Both the position numbers and the translations under genes were made by a program. 64,000 bases of DNA from Hyphomicrobium album (GTDB lineage Bacteria > Pseudomonadota > Alphaproteobacteria > Rhizobiales > Hyphomicrobiaceae), in the NCBI RefSeq assembly GCF_009708035.1, contig NZ_WMBQ01000002.1, forward strand, positions 682,001 to 746,000, written 5' to 3'. Positions 44,906-52,892 of this stretch are shown here, piece after piece (position 1 is the stretch's first letter; each line of letters opens with the position of its first letter). Under the pieces are notes generated by a model, which saw nothing but the letters and a program-made list of their open reading frames with translations, was not told where the DNA came from and made no database searches.

Positions 44906-45968
44906 GTCCCGCCACTGCGTTGACGGCGTCGAGTGCGCCGACCGGCACGGAGGCCTCGAACACGCGAGCAGCGATCACGCGTCCGTTGCCCATGAGCTTT
45001 GCAGAGACGGCGACGTGCGCATTCGGCGTCGGTGAGGTTTCCATGCGCAATGTTCGGAGCTCGGTGAGCAGCTGCTGATCGGCCTCGAAGCCATCGACGG
45101 GGCGGCTGACAGCTTCGAAATACCGCGAGTTCTCCAGCGCCTCGATCAACTTGGCCTGCACCAAAACCGGAATGCTATCGCTCCATTGAGCGTTGTCGAT
45201 GGTGTCGCCATCGCTTCCGTTCTTGGCGACGAGGATCTTATCGGTACTGAGTGACATCAACGCGGCCGGTTCCGGCACAGCGAGCTGCCCCTGCGGCGGT
45301 TTCGTCGAGGGTGGCAGCGTTGTGAGCGCACTCAGCGAATAAGTCGGGATCTTGGGGTTACCCTTGGCGCCACCTGTCATGCGCTCCAATCCGGCGACGA
45401 CGCCGTCTATCCGGTCGGAATTGCGAGCGAGGGCTTCGGAGAAGACTTTGAAGTTGGCAATGACGTCGTGCAGCGGTGCGGAGTTCTCCGCCAGCATGCC
45501 GTCGATCCGCTTCAGCGTCGTGCGCGCGGCCTGCGTCATGCTCTGACCGCTGTCGGCCTCGGCGACCAGCATGGGTCCCGCCGCTCCGTCCGCGGCACTC
45601 ACCGGGCTGGCGGCAGGGCTCCCGCCCGTCAGCAGGATGACGGGAGCGCCGGTCAGGCCCTGGAAGTCCATGCTGACGCTCGTGTCGGCGCGCACGGGGG
45701 TAGCTGGATCGACTCCGATCGTTGCGATCACCTGTTTCGGCTGATGGGGGGATAGCCGAAGTTCGGTTACCTCACCGACACGAATGCCGTTGAACAGCAC
45801 AGCCGAGCCCGTCAGCAGTCCGGATACGGGATTGTCGAAGCGGATATCATACACCGCGCGGTCGCGGAATCCGCCGCCGGTGTACAGCCAGTAGACGAAC
45901 GCGAAGCCGGCCGTGATCACGGCAAGGGTGAAGGCTCCGACCCAAAGATAGCGCGCCTGAGTTTCCAC
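44808..45968 (-). CDS. MlaD/MCE-domain protein fused to ABC-transport auxiliary (PqiC-like) domain
   Basis: 386 residues. An N-terminal anchor helix (YLWVGAFTLAVITAGFAFVYWLY) precedes the MCE domain (VYDIRFDNPVSGLLTGSAVLFNGIRVGEVTELRL ... VSMDFQGLTGAPVILLTGG). From about residue 205, PPQGQLAVPEPAALMSLSTDKILVAKNGSDGD ... MGNGRVIAARVFEASVP matches the ABC_trans_aux family, normally a separate lipoprotein (PqiC/YmbA). Such a protein would link the inner-membrane permease to lipid transfer across the periplasm. Last gene of an Mla-like operon. Confidence 0.82.
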   Translation of the reverse strand: METQARYLWVGAFTLAVITAGFAFVYWLYTGGGFRDRAVYDIRFDNPVSGLLTGSAVLFNGIRVGEVTELRLSPHQPKQVIATIGVDPATPVRADTSVSMDFQGLTGAPVILLTGGSPAASPVSAADGAAGPMLVAEADSGQSMTQAARTTLKRIDGMLAENSAPLHDVIANFKVFSEALARNSDRIDGVVAGLERMTGGAKGNPKIPTYSLSALTTLPPSTKPPQGQLAVPEPAALMSLSTDKILVAKNGSDGDTIDNAQWSDSIPVLVQAKLIEALENSRYFEAVSRPVDGFEADQQLLTELRTLRMETSPTPNAHVAVSAKLMGNGRVIAARVFEASVPVGALDAVNAVAGLNQAFGEVLQQIVVWTGANRAAAAQPSPDTAR

Positions 45969-45976
45969 GTTTCACC

Positions 45977-46759
45977 TCAGCTCATCGTTTGCGCGAAGCG
46001 GCGCTGCAGCACATCAGCGCGCCTGCCAGTGAAATATGCCTTCACCCACGGATGGTCCGATTGCAGCATGCTGGAGATCTGCCCGCAGGCCACGAGCTTG
46101 CCCTGCGCCAGCACGCCAATGCGGTCGCAAACGGTGTAGAGGCTCTCGAGATCGTGGGTGATCATAAAGACCGTTAGACCGAGCGTGCGCTGCAGGGTGC
46201 GGATGAGCTCGTCGAACTCGCCCGCGGAAATGGGATCGAGTCCCGATGTCGGCTCGTCCAGAAAGACGAGCTCCGGATCGAGCGCCAGCGCCCGCGCAAG
46301 CGCCACGCGCTTGGTCATGCCGCCGGACAGCTCGGAGGGAAACTTGTGCCAATCCGTTGGCCCCAGGCCGACCATGTCGAGCTTGGCCTTGGCTATCTCG
46401 TCCAGTAGTCGCTGCGATAGCTGCAGATGCTCGCGCATGGGGAACTGGACATTCTGCAGCACGGTCAGCGAGGACAGCAGCGCTCCCTGCTGAAACAGGA
46501 TGCCCCAGCGTTTCTGGATGGCCTGCCGCGTGCTGTCGTCGGCGTGCACGAGGTCTGTGCCGAGCACTTCGATGCGCCCCTCGCGCGCGGGTATCAATCC
46601 GATCACGGTGCGCAACAGAACTGACTTTCCGCTTCCCGAGCCGCCCACTAGACCGAATATTTCGCCGCGCTCGACAGCGAGCGAGACGTGGTTCAGCACG
46701 GTCTGCGTGCCGAAGCCGACAACCAGGTCGCTAACGCGGATGACGGCTTCTGGCGGCAT
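45977..46759 (-). CDS. MlaF-type ABC transporter ATP-binding protein
   Basis: 260 residues. Walker A GGSGSGKSVLL, signature LSGGMTKRVALARALALDPELVFLDEPTSGLDP (with Walker B), and switch His in MITHDLESL. LSGGMxKRV and the ending are those of the Mla/Ttg2A/Mkl phospholipid importers. It lies 3 bases after the permease gene and 8 before the MCE gene. Confidence 0.93.
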   Translation of the reverse strand: MPPEAVIRVSDLVVGFGTQTVLNHVSLAVERGEIFGLVGGSGSGKSVLLRTVIGLIPAREGRIEVLGTDLVHADDSTRQAIQKRWGILFQQGALLSSLTVLQNVQFPMREHLQLSQRLLDEIAKAKLDMVGLGPTDWHKFPSELSGGMTKRVALARALALDPELVFLDEPTSGLDPISAGEFDELIRTLQRTLGLTVFMITHDLESLYTVCDRIGVLAQGKLVACGQISSMLQSDHPWVKAYFTGRRADVLQRRFAQTMS

Positions 46760-46762
46760 TGG

Positions 46763-47869
46763 TCACATGTCGATCGAAGCGAAGAACACGGCGAAAAGGC
46801 CGTCGAGGACGATCACCAGGAAGATCGACTTGACGACCGACGCCGTCGTCTGGCGGCCGAGCGATTCAGCGCTGCCTTTGACCGCGAAGCCCTCGGCGCA
46901 GGCGACGATGCCGATGACGAGCGCCATGAACGGGGCCTTGAGCATGCCGACCTTGAAGTGCGTCGTCGAGATCGCCTCGTGCAGTCTGGCGACGAAGATA
47001 TCCGGGCTCATGCCGCCATACAGCCACGAGACGATGCAGCCGCCGTAGAGGGCGGCCATCGAACCGATGAAGGTGAGCATCGTTAGCCCGAGGATCAGCG
47101 CGACAATGCGCGGAAGCACCAGCACGGCGATCGGATCGAGACCCATCGTGCGCAGGGCATCGATCTCCTCGCGCATCTTCATCGAACCGAGCTCCGCCGT
47201 GTAGGAGCTCCCCGAACGGCCCGCCACCATGATCGAGACGATCAGCACGCCGATCTCGCGCAATATTAGGATGCCGAGCATGTCGACGACGTACAGCTCG
47301 GCGCCGAACTTGCGGAAATGGAAAAAGCCCTGCTGGGCGATGATGCCGCCGATCAGGAACGTGATCAGGATGATGATAGGCACGGCCTGCAAGCCGACCC
47401 GATCGAGTTGATGGACAGCCGACGTAAGGCGGAACGTACGCGGCTTGGCGATCGTCGCAATGACTGCGGTGCCAACCGAGCCGAGCATGGCAACGATGGT
47501 GAGGAGATCGGCACCGGCGCTCGCTACCACCTTGCCGGTTCTCTCAATGGCGACCGCAATCGGATTTTGCTGCAGGATGGCAGCGGGAATCGAGCGATTG
47601 GCATCGTGGACGGCTGTGAACAGGTCCTCATAGTGCGCCGGCAGAGCCGCCACCTGCGTAGGCGCTCCCATCGTGGCCCGCTGGCGCATGAAGCGCTCCA
47701 ACAGCCACGCGCCGTATGTATCGAAGGCTTCGACGCCGCGCATGTCGATCGTCGCAGATCTACCGGCGACGCGAGACGCGAGCTCGTCGATCAGGCGCTC
47801 GAGTTTCGCGGCATGCGCCGCGGTCCAGCCGCCTGACGCTAGGCATGTGCCGCCGGCACTGGACTCCAT
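46763..47869 (-). CDS. MlaE-type ABC permease with N-terminal STAS-like domain
   Basis: About 368 residues from MESSAGGTCLASGG (start 47869). The N-terminal 100 residues (LIDELASRVAGRSATIDMRGVEAFDTYGAWLLERFM) resemble MlaB STAS domains. The MlaE permease follows: QQGFFHFRKFGAELYVVDMLGILILREIGVLIVSIMVAGRSGSSYTAELGSMKMREEIDALRTMGLDP. The ATG at 47968 would give 33 more residues but lies inside the FNR-type box, so I prefer the inner start. First gene of the lipid-transport operon. Confidence 0.85.
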   Translation of the reverse strand: MESSAGGTCLASGGWTAAHAAKLERLIDELASRVAGRSATIDMRGVEAFDTYGAWLLERFMRQRATMGAPTQVAALPAHYEDLFTAVHDANRSIPAAILQQNPIAVAIERTGKVVASAGADLLTIVAMLGSVGTAVIATIAKPRTFRLTSAVHQLDRVGLQAVPIIILITFLIGGIIAQQGFFHFRKFGAELYVVDMLGILILREIGVLIVSIMVAGRSGSSYTAELGSMKMREEIDALRTMGLDPIAVLVLPRIVALILGLTMLTFIGSMAALYGGCIVSWLYGGMSPDIFVARLHEAISTTHFKVGMLKAPFMALVIGIVACAEGFAVKGSAESLGRQTTASVVKSIFLVIVLDGLFAVFFASIDM

Positions 47870-47957
47870 GGCTATGGACGGCTCGCTGGTCACGCTGGGC
47901 TCGGGAGACGGGTGGGAAAATCGATCAATATCATAGGACCACCCCAGCGGGCCGTGG

Positions 47958-47971
47958 TTGATCGTCATCAA
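47958..47971. promoter_or_regulatory. FNR/FixK-type box between divergent Mla operon and cytochrome c gene
   Basis: TTGATCGTCATCAA is a perfect TTGAT-N4-ATCAA match. It ends 51 bases before the cytochrome start (48023) and begins 88 bases before the preferred permease start on the other strand. Confidence 0.75.
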
Positions 47972-48022
47972 TGTGGGACTCTCCTGCCACCATAAGCTGG
48001 CAGAAGGGAGCAGGAGGCTGCA

Positions 48023-48445
48023 ATGCGATATGTGGGTGTCCTTTTCTGTGCCGGCATTGCTTGCGTAATTGCCGCGCACGGGACGGTATTGGCCGGCGAG
48101 CCGGGGGCAGACGAACTGTCGGGCGGCCGCGACCTTTACGTCGGCCACTGTGCGATCTGCCACGGGCTCGATGGGACCGGACAAGGCCCTTTGGCGCAAG
48201 CCATGAAAATCGTACCGGCCGATCTGACGCAGATTGCCGTGAAGCATGCGGGCGAATTTCCGGACGCGAAAGTTCGCGACGTGATCCGCAACGGCGGCGC
48301 CGTGCTCGGCCATGGCTCGACGGCGATGCTGCCTTGGGGGCTCTACTTCAGCGAACGGCGCAACCCAGATCTTGCAAAGGCGCGTATCAAGGCGTTGACC
48401 GAGTACATCAAATCAATCCAGCAGGGCAGCGCCCCCGGCCGCTGA
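48023..48445 (+). CDS. small exported cytochrome c
   Basis: 140 residues. A signal peptide ends TVLA-G. The heme motif is CAICH (Cys43, Cys46, His47) in GRDLYVGHCAICHGLDGTGQGPLAQ. VPADLTQIAVKHAGEFPDAKVRDVIRNGG follows, and the axial Met is likely that of STAMLPWG. Closely similar in plan to the cytochrome at 54910. Periplasmic electron carrier; monocistronic behind an FNR-type box. Confidence 0.9.
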   Translation: MRYVGVLFCAGIACVIAAHGTVLAGEPGADELSGGRDLYVGHCAICHGLDGTGQGPLAQAMKIVPADLTQIAVKHAGEFPDAKVRDVIRNGGAVLGHGSTAMLPWGLYFSERRNPDLAKARIKALTEYIKSIQQGSAPGR

Positions 48446-48472
48446 ATGAGCGCGGCCCGATGCGCCTAGTCC

Positions 48473-48934
48473 TCAGTCAAGCAGCTCGGCAAGGCGGTCG
48501 AGGAAGACGGCTTGGCCTTTGAGTATCTTGTCGCGTGCGATATCGAGAGAGAACCACTCGGCGCGATCCACTTCCGGATACTGTTGCGTGCAGCCGCTGC
48601 GCGGCGGCCATTCGATCTCGAATGAGCTGCTGACCAGCCGGCCCGGCTCCCAGTCGCTTAGCAGCGCGAATATCGTCACCAGCTTGCCGCTTGGCTGTTT
48701 GGCATCGCCGAGCGGAAGGCACTCGCCCTGCGGATGATAGCCCAGCTCCTCCGCGAACTCGCGGCGCGCGGCGGTCTCTTCTGCCTCGCTGCCCTCGATC
48801 TCGCCCTTCGGAATGGACCAGGCCCCCGCGTCTCTGCGGCGCCAATAGGGGCCACCGGGGTGGGCGAGCAGTACCTCGAGACGACCACCGCTGCGGCGGT
48901 AGAGGAGCAAGCCGGCGCTCTTCTTGCTCGGCAT
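48473..48934 (-). CDS. NUDIX hydrolase
   Basis: 153 residues. The Nudix box GEIEGSEAEETAARREFAEELGY fits GX5EX7REUXEEXGU. The opening KKSAGLLLYRRSGGRLEVLLAHPGGPYW and the ending WFSLDIARDKILKGQAVFLDRL are typical of the diadenosine-polyphosphate/NTP pyrophosphohydrolase-like group that also includes DR1025-type proteins. Probably last gene of the minus-strand operon starting near 50261. Confidence 0.9.
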   Translation of the reverse strand: MPSKKSAGLLLYRRSGGRLEVLLAHPGGPYWRRRDAGAWSIPKGEIEGSEAEETAARREFAEELGYHPQGECLPLGDAKQPSGKLVTIFALLSDWEPGRLVSSSFEIEWPPRSGCTQQYPEVDRAEWFSLDIARDKILKGQAVFLDRLAELLD

Positions 48935-48977
48935 CTGTGGCTCGGACTACTGGATCGAGCAGGATCGCGCTCGCCGA

Positions 48978-49346
48978 CTATTGCGGCCGTCGGCTTTCCG
49001 CGTCGGGGCTTCTATCGTGAAGATAATAATAGATGCTCTCGATGTCCTCGATGGAGAACTGGATTTGCGGCATATCCTTGTGCCGCGATCCGATGCCCTC
49101 GGAGAGTTCAACCTCGAGGCGCTCCCACGGGTAAGTACCCAGCACCGTATAGAGGTTGGGCGCCTCCGCGAGCGGGCTGGGCTGCCCGGCGACAACGGCG
49201 TGGCAACGGCTGCAGTTTCGCTCGAGAATTGCTTGGCCTGCTTCGCGCCCGTCGGCAGCTGCCGACGGCTGCAAGCTTGCGGTCAACAAGGCGCCGGCCA
49301 GCACGACGTGCATCGCATCCAATCTCAATCCAAGCATATTGCTCAC
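48978..49346 (-). CDS. small exported cytochrome c
   Basis: 122 residues. The signal region (MHVVLAGALLTASLQPSAAA) precedes CSRCH (Cys45, Cys48, His49). KDMPQIQFSIEDIESIYYYLHDR has the probable axial Met and the closing helix, with the same HxDMPxxxF...EDIExIxxYL layout as the cytochromes at 34003 and 34923. It is 21 bases downstream of the Crp-type gene on the same strand. Confidence 0.88.
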   Translation of the reverse strand: MSNMLGLRLDAMHVVLAGALLTASLQPSAAADGREAGQAILERNCSRCHAVVAGQPSPLAEAPNLYTVLGTYPWERLEVELSEGIGSRHKDMPQIQFSIEDIESIYYYLHDRSPDAESRRPQ

Positions 49347-49367
49347 CTCGTTGGGCCGCTGTCGATT

Positions 49368-49736
49368 TTAGCTGGCGAGTCTTTCGAGCGCGCTCATGTT
49401 GGTGAGTCGCAGGCCGTGGCCCTCGGCTCGCACGAGCCCACGCTGCTGCAGGGCAATGAGGGCGTCGGTGAGCATGCCGATGTCGACGCCAAGAAGATCC
49501 GCTACGAAGCCCGAAGCGAGGTTGTCGGGGATGCAGGCCGGATCGCGGCCCTCATACTGGTTGTTGCGCGATACGCTGATGAGCAGGGCGGCGAGTTGAT
49601 CGATGGTGCGCTCGATGTGCGCCTCGGGCGTGAGCTCGAAGACTCCGCGAAGGCCGACGCGGCTTGGCGCTTCGAGCGGCAATTCGGGGCGCGATCCGGG
49701 CTGATGGGGCATTGTCGGCTGCATGCTCGTCTCCAT
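49368..49736 (-). CDS. stand-alone Crp-type winged-helix protein
   Basis: 122 residues from ATG 49736 (or 118 from 49724). The C-terminal half is a Crp-family DNA-binding domain: NLASGFVADLLGVDIGMLTDALIALQQRGLVRAEGHGLRLTNMSALERL, where DLLGVD/MLTDALIAL is the helix-turn-helix. The N-terminal 70 residues (PEAHIERTIDQLAALLISVSRN) resemble only the dimerisation helix that joins sensor and DNA-binding domains in Crp/Fnr proteins. No cyclic-nucleotide fold or Cys cluster is present. It may be a degenerate FNR/FixK relative that regulates the surrounding boxes, or an antagonist. Confidence 0.72.
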   Translation of the reverse strand: METSMQPTMPHQPGSRPELPLEAPSRVGLRGVFELTPEAHIERTIDQLAALLISVSRNNQYEGRDPACIPDNLASGFVADLLGVDIGMLTDALIALQQRGLVRAEGHGLRLTNMSALERLAS

Positions 49737-49892
49737 CGCTGAACTCAGTGCAGCCAACCACGGCGAAGTCACTGTAAGTTTTGATCGGTGCGCAGTTTTG
49801 TAGAGTTTTGTAACAAGCCCAAAAGGGCGTGGGGCGAGAGCCGAGCCCCTGGCCATCGAGTTTGCCGCAGGATCTAGCAACGAGGCGCAACC

Positions 49893-50261
49893 TCAGTCGA
49901 GGTCGGTAACCGACACGATCCGGAACGTGCGCATGTGACCGTCATGCTCTTTGAGCGAGACATACTCGCCGGGAGCAAAGCGATGCTTGTCGAACCGGAA
50001 ACCAGGTTCGTCGTCATCCTCGGTCTTCGGATCGTAATCTATGGCCCAGGTGCCGCCGCGCTTATGGACCAGGCGCCCACGCTCCTCCTCGCCGGCCCAG
50101 AAGCGGCGAACACGGCAGCGGTCTCGGTTGAGGCGCCACTCATCAGCGACTAGGCAGTCGTCCTCGCCGATCGGCGCGATCAAATCATAGCCGCGCTCGC
50201 GGCTGCCATCCGGAAAGTCGTGATCGCGCGCCAACTCAAGTCGAATACGTTTCAATGTCAT
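49893..50261 (-). CDS. conserved hypothetical protein
   Basis: 122 residues from ATG 50261 (MTLKRIRLELARDHDFPDGS). Notable strings are RCRVRRFWAGEEERGRLVHKRGGTWAIDYDP, DEPGFRFDKHRFAPGEYVSLKEHDGHMRTFRIVSV. It is soluble and beta-rich, with many charged residues and no signal peptide. I recall similar proteins in other alphaproteobacteria but know no function. First gene of a minus-strand group (this gene, the Crp-type gene, cytochrome c, NUDIX) preceded by an FNR-type box. Confidence 0.72.
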   Translation of the reverse strand: MTLKRIRLELARDHDFPDGSRERGYDLIAPIGEDDCLVADEWRLNRDRCRVRRFWAGEEERGRLVHKRGGTWAIDYDPKTEDDDEPGFRFDKHRFAPGEYVSLKEHDGHMRTFRIVSVTDLD

Positions 50262-50437
50262 GGCAAATCTCTCATGGGGCTTGCCCAATGCGGAACGGAT
50301 TAGCGGGGTTCTGGGCGCCCTCCGAGAGCCCCGCCCTTGTTTCGATTCGAAAAGCGTTAGCAGCCGTGACGCACCATCCTTCTGTGGAAGCGTGGCGGGG
50401 CTACACGCATGCCTAGCGCGGAGGCGCGCCATCGGGG

Positions 50438-50451
50438 TTGATCTCGATCAC
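50438..50451. promoter_or_regulatory. FNR/FixK-type box, upstream of the minus-strand group
   Basis: TTGATCTCGATCAC, nine of ten positions of TTGAT-N4-ATCAA. It lies 177 bases before the start at 50261 and could serve that operon. Confidence 0.6.
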
Positions 50452-50527
50452 AGAGGCGCGGGCAGCGGCGGAACGATCGATTCGTTTGGCCCCGCGGCGA
50501 CCCAGAAACTGCGACATAGCGACTGCA

Positions 50528-50541
50528 TTGATCTCGATCAT
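50528..50541. promoter_or_regulatory. FNR/FixK-type box before phasin gene
   Basis: TTGATCTCGATCAT, nearly identical to the box 90 bases upstream. It ends 60 bases before the phasin start. Confidence 0.7.
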
Positions 50542-50601
50542 GCTGCTTTGTTGGCACACTGATAGATTGGCTCTGAGTTTGGCGCGTTAGGGAGAATATT
50601 C

Positions 50602-50937
50602 ATGTCCAAAATAGAAACGATGGCGTTCAATCCGTGGCTAACTCTGGCGCGACCGGTGCTCCAGGGTTTGCCGGAACAAGCCTTCGAAAAGTCGGCATCG
50701 TTGACGGTCCAATGGTTGGAGTTCCTCAATCTGCGCTTGCAGGAGGATATGGGGCTTTGGAATTCCCTCGCGCGTTGTAAGACGCCGCAAGACGTGCAGC
50801 GGGCTTACGCGGACTTCGGGAAGACGGCCTGGGCCCAATATCAGGAATACTTTCGCGCCCTCGCCGGAACGGCCCTGCCCAAGCAGGAGATCGTGCCGGT
50901 CCAGGGATCGCACGCGAAGTACAAGGCCGCGGCCTGA
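50602..50937 (+). CDS. phasin family protein
   Basis: 111 residues, helical and amphipathic: QAFEKSASLTVQWLEFLNLRLQEDMGLWNSLARCKTPQDVQRAYADFGKTAWAQYQEYF. The CKTPQDVxxxxxxF(G/A)...AxxQYxEY pattern is the core of the phasin family (PF09361), which coats PHA granules or acts in their stress-linked assembly. It fits the phaC gene 11 kb upstream, and both have FNR-type boxes. GGGAGA precedes the ATG. Confidence 0.82.
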   Translation: MSKIETMAFNPWLTLARPVLQGLPEQAFEKSASLTVQWLEFLNLRLQEDMGLWNSLARCKTPQDVQRAYADFGKTAWAQYQEYFRALAGTALPKQEIVPVQGSHAKYKAAA

Positions 50938-51061
50938 GTTGGTCGCGCGGAGCGCGGGCGAGGTTAGCTCTGGCGAGCGGTCAAGCGCAGCTACCTCAAG
51001 ACCGATGCGGGCTGGCAAGCACGCGCGACCGCGGGAGGCGACAGAGCTAGAATAAAGTCTG

Positions 51062-51334
51062 TCACGCGCCCAGTGCGTGCTGTCGCGCGGCGTTGATCAA
51101 CGCGCCCGGAAGATGCGAGCTGCAGGCCATGATGGGGGTAATGACCGCCGTGTCGTATTCGTCGCCGGCGCGATACGTCTCGAAGAAGCGATTCAACGAG
51201 CTTACGCGCTCGGGCATGGCATTCGAACCCTGCAGACCGACCGATCCACCATCGTTCGTGCAGGCGAACTTGACGTTTGGATGGCCCGGTTCGCGGCAGA
51301 AATAGCTGTTGGCCGTCCACATCCTATCCAGCAT
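51062..51334 (-). CDS. small hypothetical protein
   Basis: 90 residues. A GGAGGAG site 11 bases before the ATG at 51334 supports translation. The product has three cysteines (YFCREPGHPNVKFACTND, IMACSSHLPGALI) and no membrane segment. FFETYRAGDEYDTAVITPIMACSSHLPGALI looks like the end of a folded domain, so this may be a fragment of a longer ancestral protein. Family not recognised. Confidence 0.45.
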   Translation of the reverse strand: MLDRMWTANSYFCREPGHPNVKFACTNDGGSVGLQGSNAMPERVSSLNRFFETYRAGDEYDTAVITPIMACSSHLPGALINAARQHALGA

Positions 51335-51565
51335 GCCGAGACATCTCCTCCGCTGCAGCTGTGCCCACGGCTCCTGCGGAAAAGTCGGGCGCCTGTGCTT
51401 TCTGGCCCACCCGGCGGTGGGCCTTGCTTGTCCATTCCTTTTAGGGGAACGGCGCTTCTCTATCGTGCTTAATTGACCCCACTTTGAGTGAGGGATACTT
51501 GGCTTGGACGAAGGTTAGGCGCAGGGATTAGCGCGCGTTAGCGCGGGAACGGGTGGAGCGACGGG

Positions 51566-51796
51566 ATGTCCGAACTAAGGAACAAGTTGCCCCCGTGCGT
51601 GTGGTTTATGTTGGTCGGGTTGATCACGACCACGTTTGTTGTCAACCTCCTTACACCCCTCCGCACCGCACCGGACGCAATCAGCCTGATAATCGCACGC
51701 ATGTGGGCCCTGATCGGCATCGGGGCAGGCCTTCTGATTTATGAGCTCGTGTGTTTGGTGCGGCGCTTTTCGAATCGAGCATCGGCCCCAAACTGA
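51566..51796 (+). CDS. two-helix small membrane protein
   Basis: 76 residues with hydrophobic segments at about 12-32 (VWFMLVGLITTTFVVNLLT) and 42-64 (IIARMWALIGIGAGLLIYELVCLV) and a basic C-terminus. A GGGTGGAG sequence precedes the ATG. Codon use is less GC-biased than around it. Function unknown; the call rests on composition and the ribosome site. Confidence 0.5.
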   Translation: MSELRNKLPPCVWFMLVGLITTTFVVNLLTPLRTAPDAISLIIARMWALIGIGAGLLIYELVCLVRRFSNRASAPN

Positions 51797-52154
51797 ATCC
51801 GCGCGGCGCTGAAAGCGCTTGGTGATCGACCCCTGCGTCCCCCTTCCAGCGGACCGCCCAGCCTGCCGATCGCCGCGGGCAGTTGCAGGTCAAGCGTCTG
51901 GAAGTGAGCTGAAGGAGTCATACTTTTCTGATCGCCGCTTCGATCGAGAATTCGCAAGCTATTGCGTGTCCGCCGATGATCCTAGGTCTGTCGAAGTTCA
52001 CCCATCAAACCCTCCGCAGGTTAATTGCATCAGGGAGCGGTCTCTACTACGCGCTCGTCGACCGGTTCGGCCGCTCGATCACCTACCTCCCTCGGTTTGT
52101 CGCAGGAAACGGACAGACGAAGTACTGCCTTGGAAGCGGTTCTTCTTTGAATGC
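51797..52154. other. gap without a supported gene
   Basis: About 360 bases of lower GC content between a small membrane protein gene and the convergent cytochrome gene. Open frames here lack domains and ribosome sites. No RNA gene or repeat was recognised. Confidence 0.35.
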
Positions 52155-52736
52155 CTATCTGGCACTAGGTGCTCTCTGTGCTTCGGGAAAACCGGCCCGC
52201 ATGTACGTGATGATCTTCCAAATATCTTCGCGGGGAAGTGTCTCCTTGAAGGAAGGCATTGCACTGCCGAATTGCTTGCCACCTTCAGAGATTGACCAAA
52301 GCAGGTACTCGTCCACTGCTATAGGCTTTGTGATCATGTAAGCCAGCAACGCAGGGGATGGAGAGAGGGCTTTGGCCATGTCTCCTTTGCCCATGCCGTT
52401 CATGCCGTGGCATCCGGCACAATGCCGCGCATAAAGCTTGCGTCCGGCCACACTTACGCTCGTCGACTGTCCAACAGTCGAACGCATTCCCTGGTATTCC
52501 TTGGCCGCGCCTAATTCCACGAAGGCCTTGTGGCGCAACAGCCGGGTCTCCAAGCCCTTCGGCATGCGGCCGGGCTCCCACAGATGGCGCGTCATCCATT
52601 CAGGTTGCCAGTAGTCAAAGTCTGGTGGCCGCTGTCCCTCTTGTCCGATGGCCGCAACCGTAAGCCAAACGAGCGCCACGACCATGGATGCGGAACGGCA
52701 TCGGCTAGACTTCGCGGTCGCGATTGGATTGCTCAC
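52155..52736 (-). CDS. exported cytochrome c with N-terminal extension
   Basis: 193 residues from the GTG at 52736; the ATG at 52685 is an alternative that still leaves a hydrophobic lead (MVVALVWLTVAAIG). A 65-residue linker (PDFDYWQPEWMTRHLWEPGRMPKGLETRLLRHKAF) precedes the heme motif CAGCH (Cys106, Cys109, His110) in LYARHCAGCHGMNGMGKGDMAK. The axial Met is probably in GSAMPSFKETLPREDIWKIITYM. It is the largest of the six cytochromes here. Divergent from the PCMT fusion with an FNR-type box between. Confidence 0.88.
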   Translation of the reverse strand: MSNPIATAKSSRCRSASMVVALVWLTVAAIGQEGQRPPDFDYWQPEWMTRHLWEPGRMPKGLETRLLRHKAFVELGAAKEYQGMRSTVGQSTSVSVAGRKLYARHCAGCHGMNGMGKGDMAKALSPSPALLAYMITKPIAVDEYLLWSISEGGKQFGSAMPSFKETLPREDIWKIITYMRAGFPEAQRAPSAR

Positions 52737-52817
52737 AGGCGCGTCTCCTCGGGATGATGGAAGCGGCGACAACGAGAGGTAGGTGACTAAGACTATCGAG
52801 CCGCGTGGCTGAGACCC

Positions 52818-52831
52818 TTGACCCACGTCAA
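52818..52831. promoter_or_regulatory. FNR/DNR-type box between divergent cytochrome c and PCMT-fusion genes
   Basis: TTGACCCACGTCAA is a perfect TTGAC-N4-GTCAA palindrome. It ends 61 bases before the GTG at 52893 and begins 81 bases before the GTG at 52736. Confidence 0.73.
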
Positions 52832-52892
52832 CGCTGGCGCCCGGTGGAAGGCGCACAAGATCTTGCCAGCTCGCCACTAAGAGGTCCGTCCC

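Noticed and set aside
51093-51100. TTGATCAA as an FNR-type half-palindrome
   Set aside because: Half-sites overlap with no spacer, and it lies in a coding frame.
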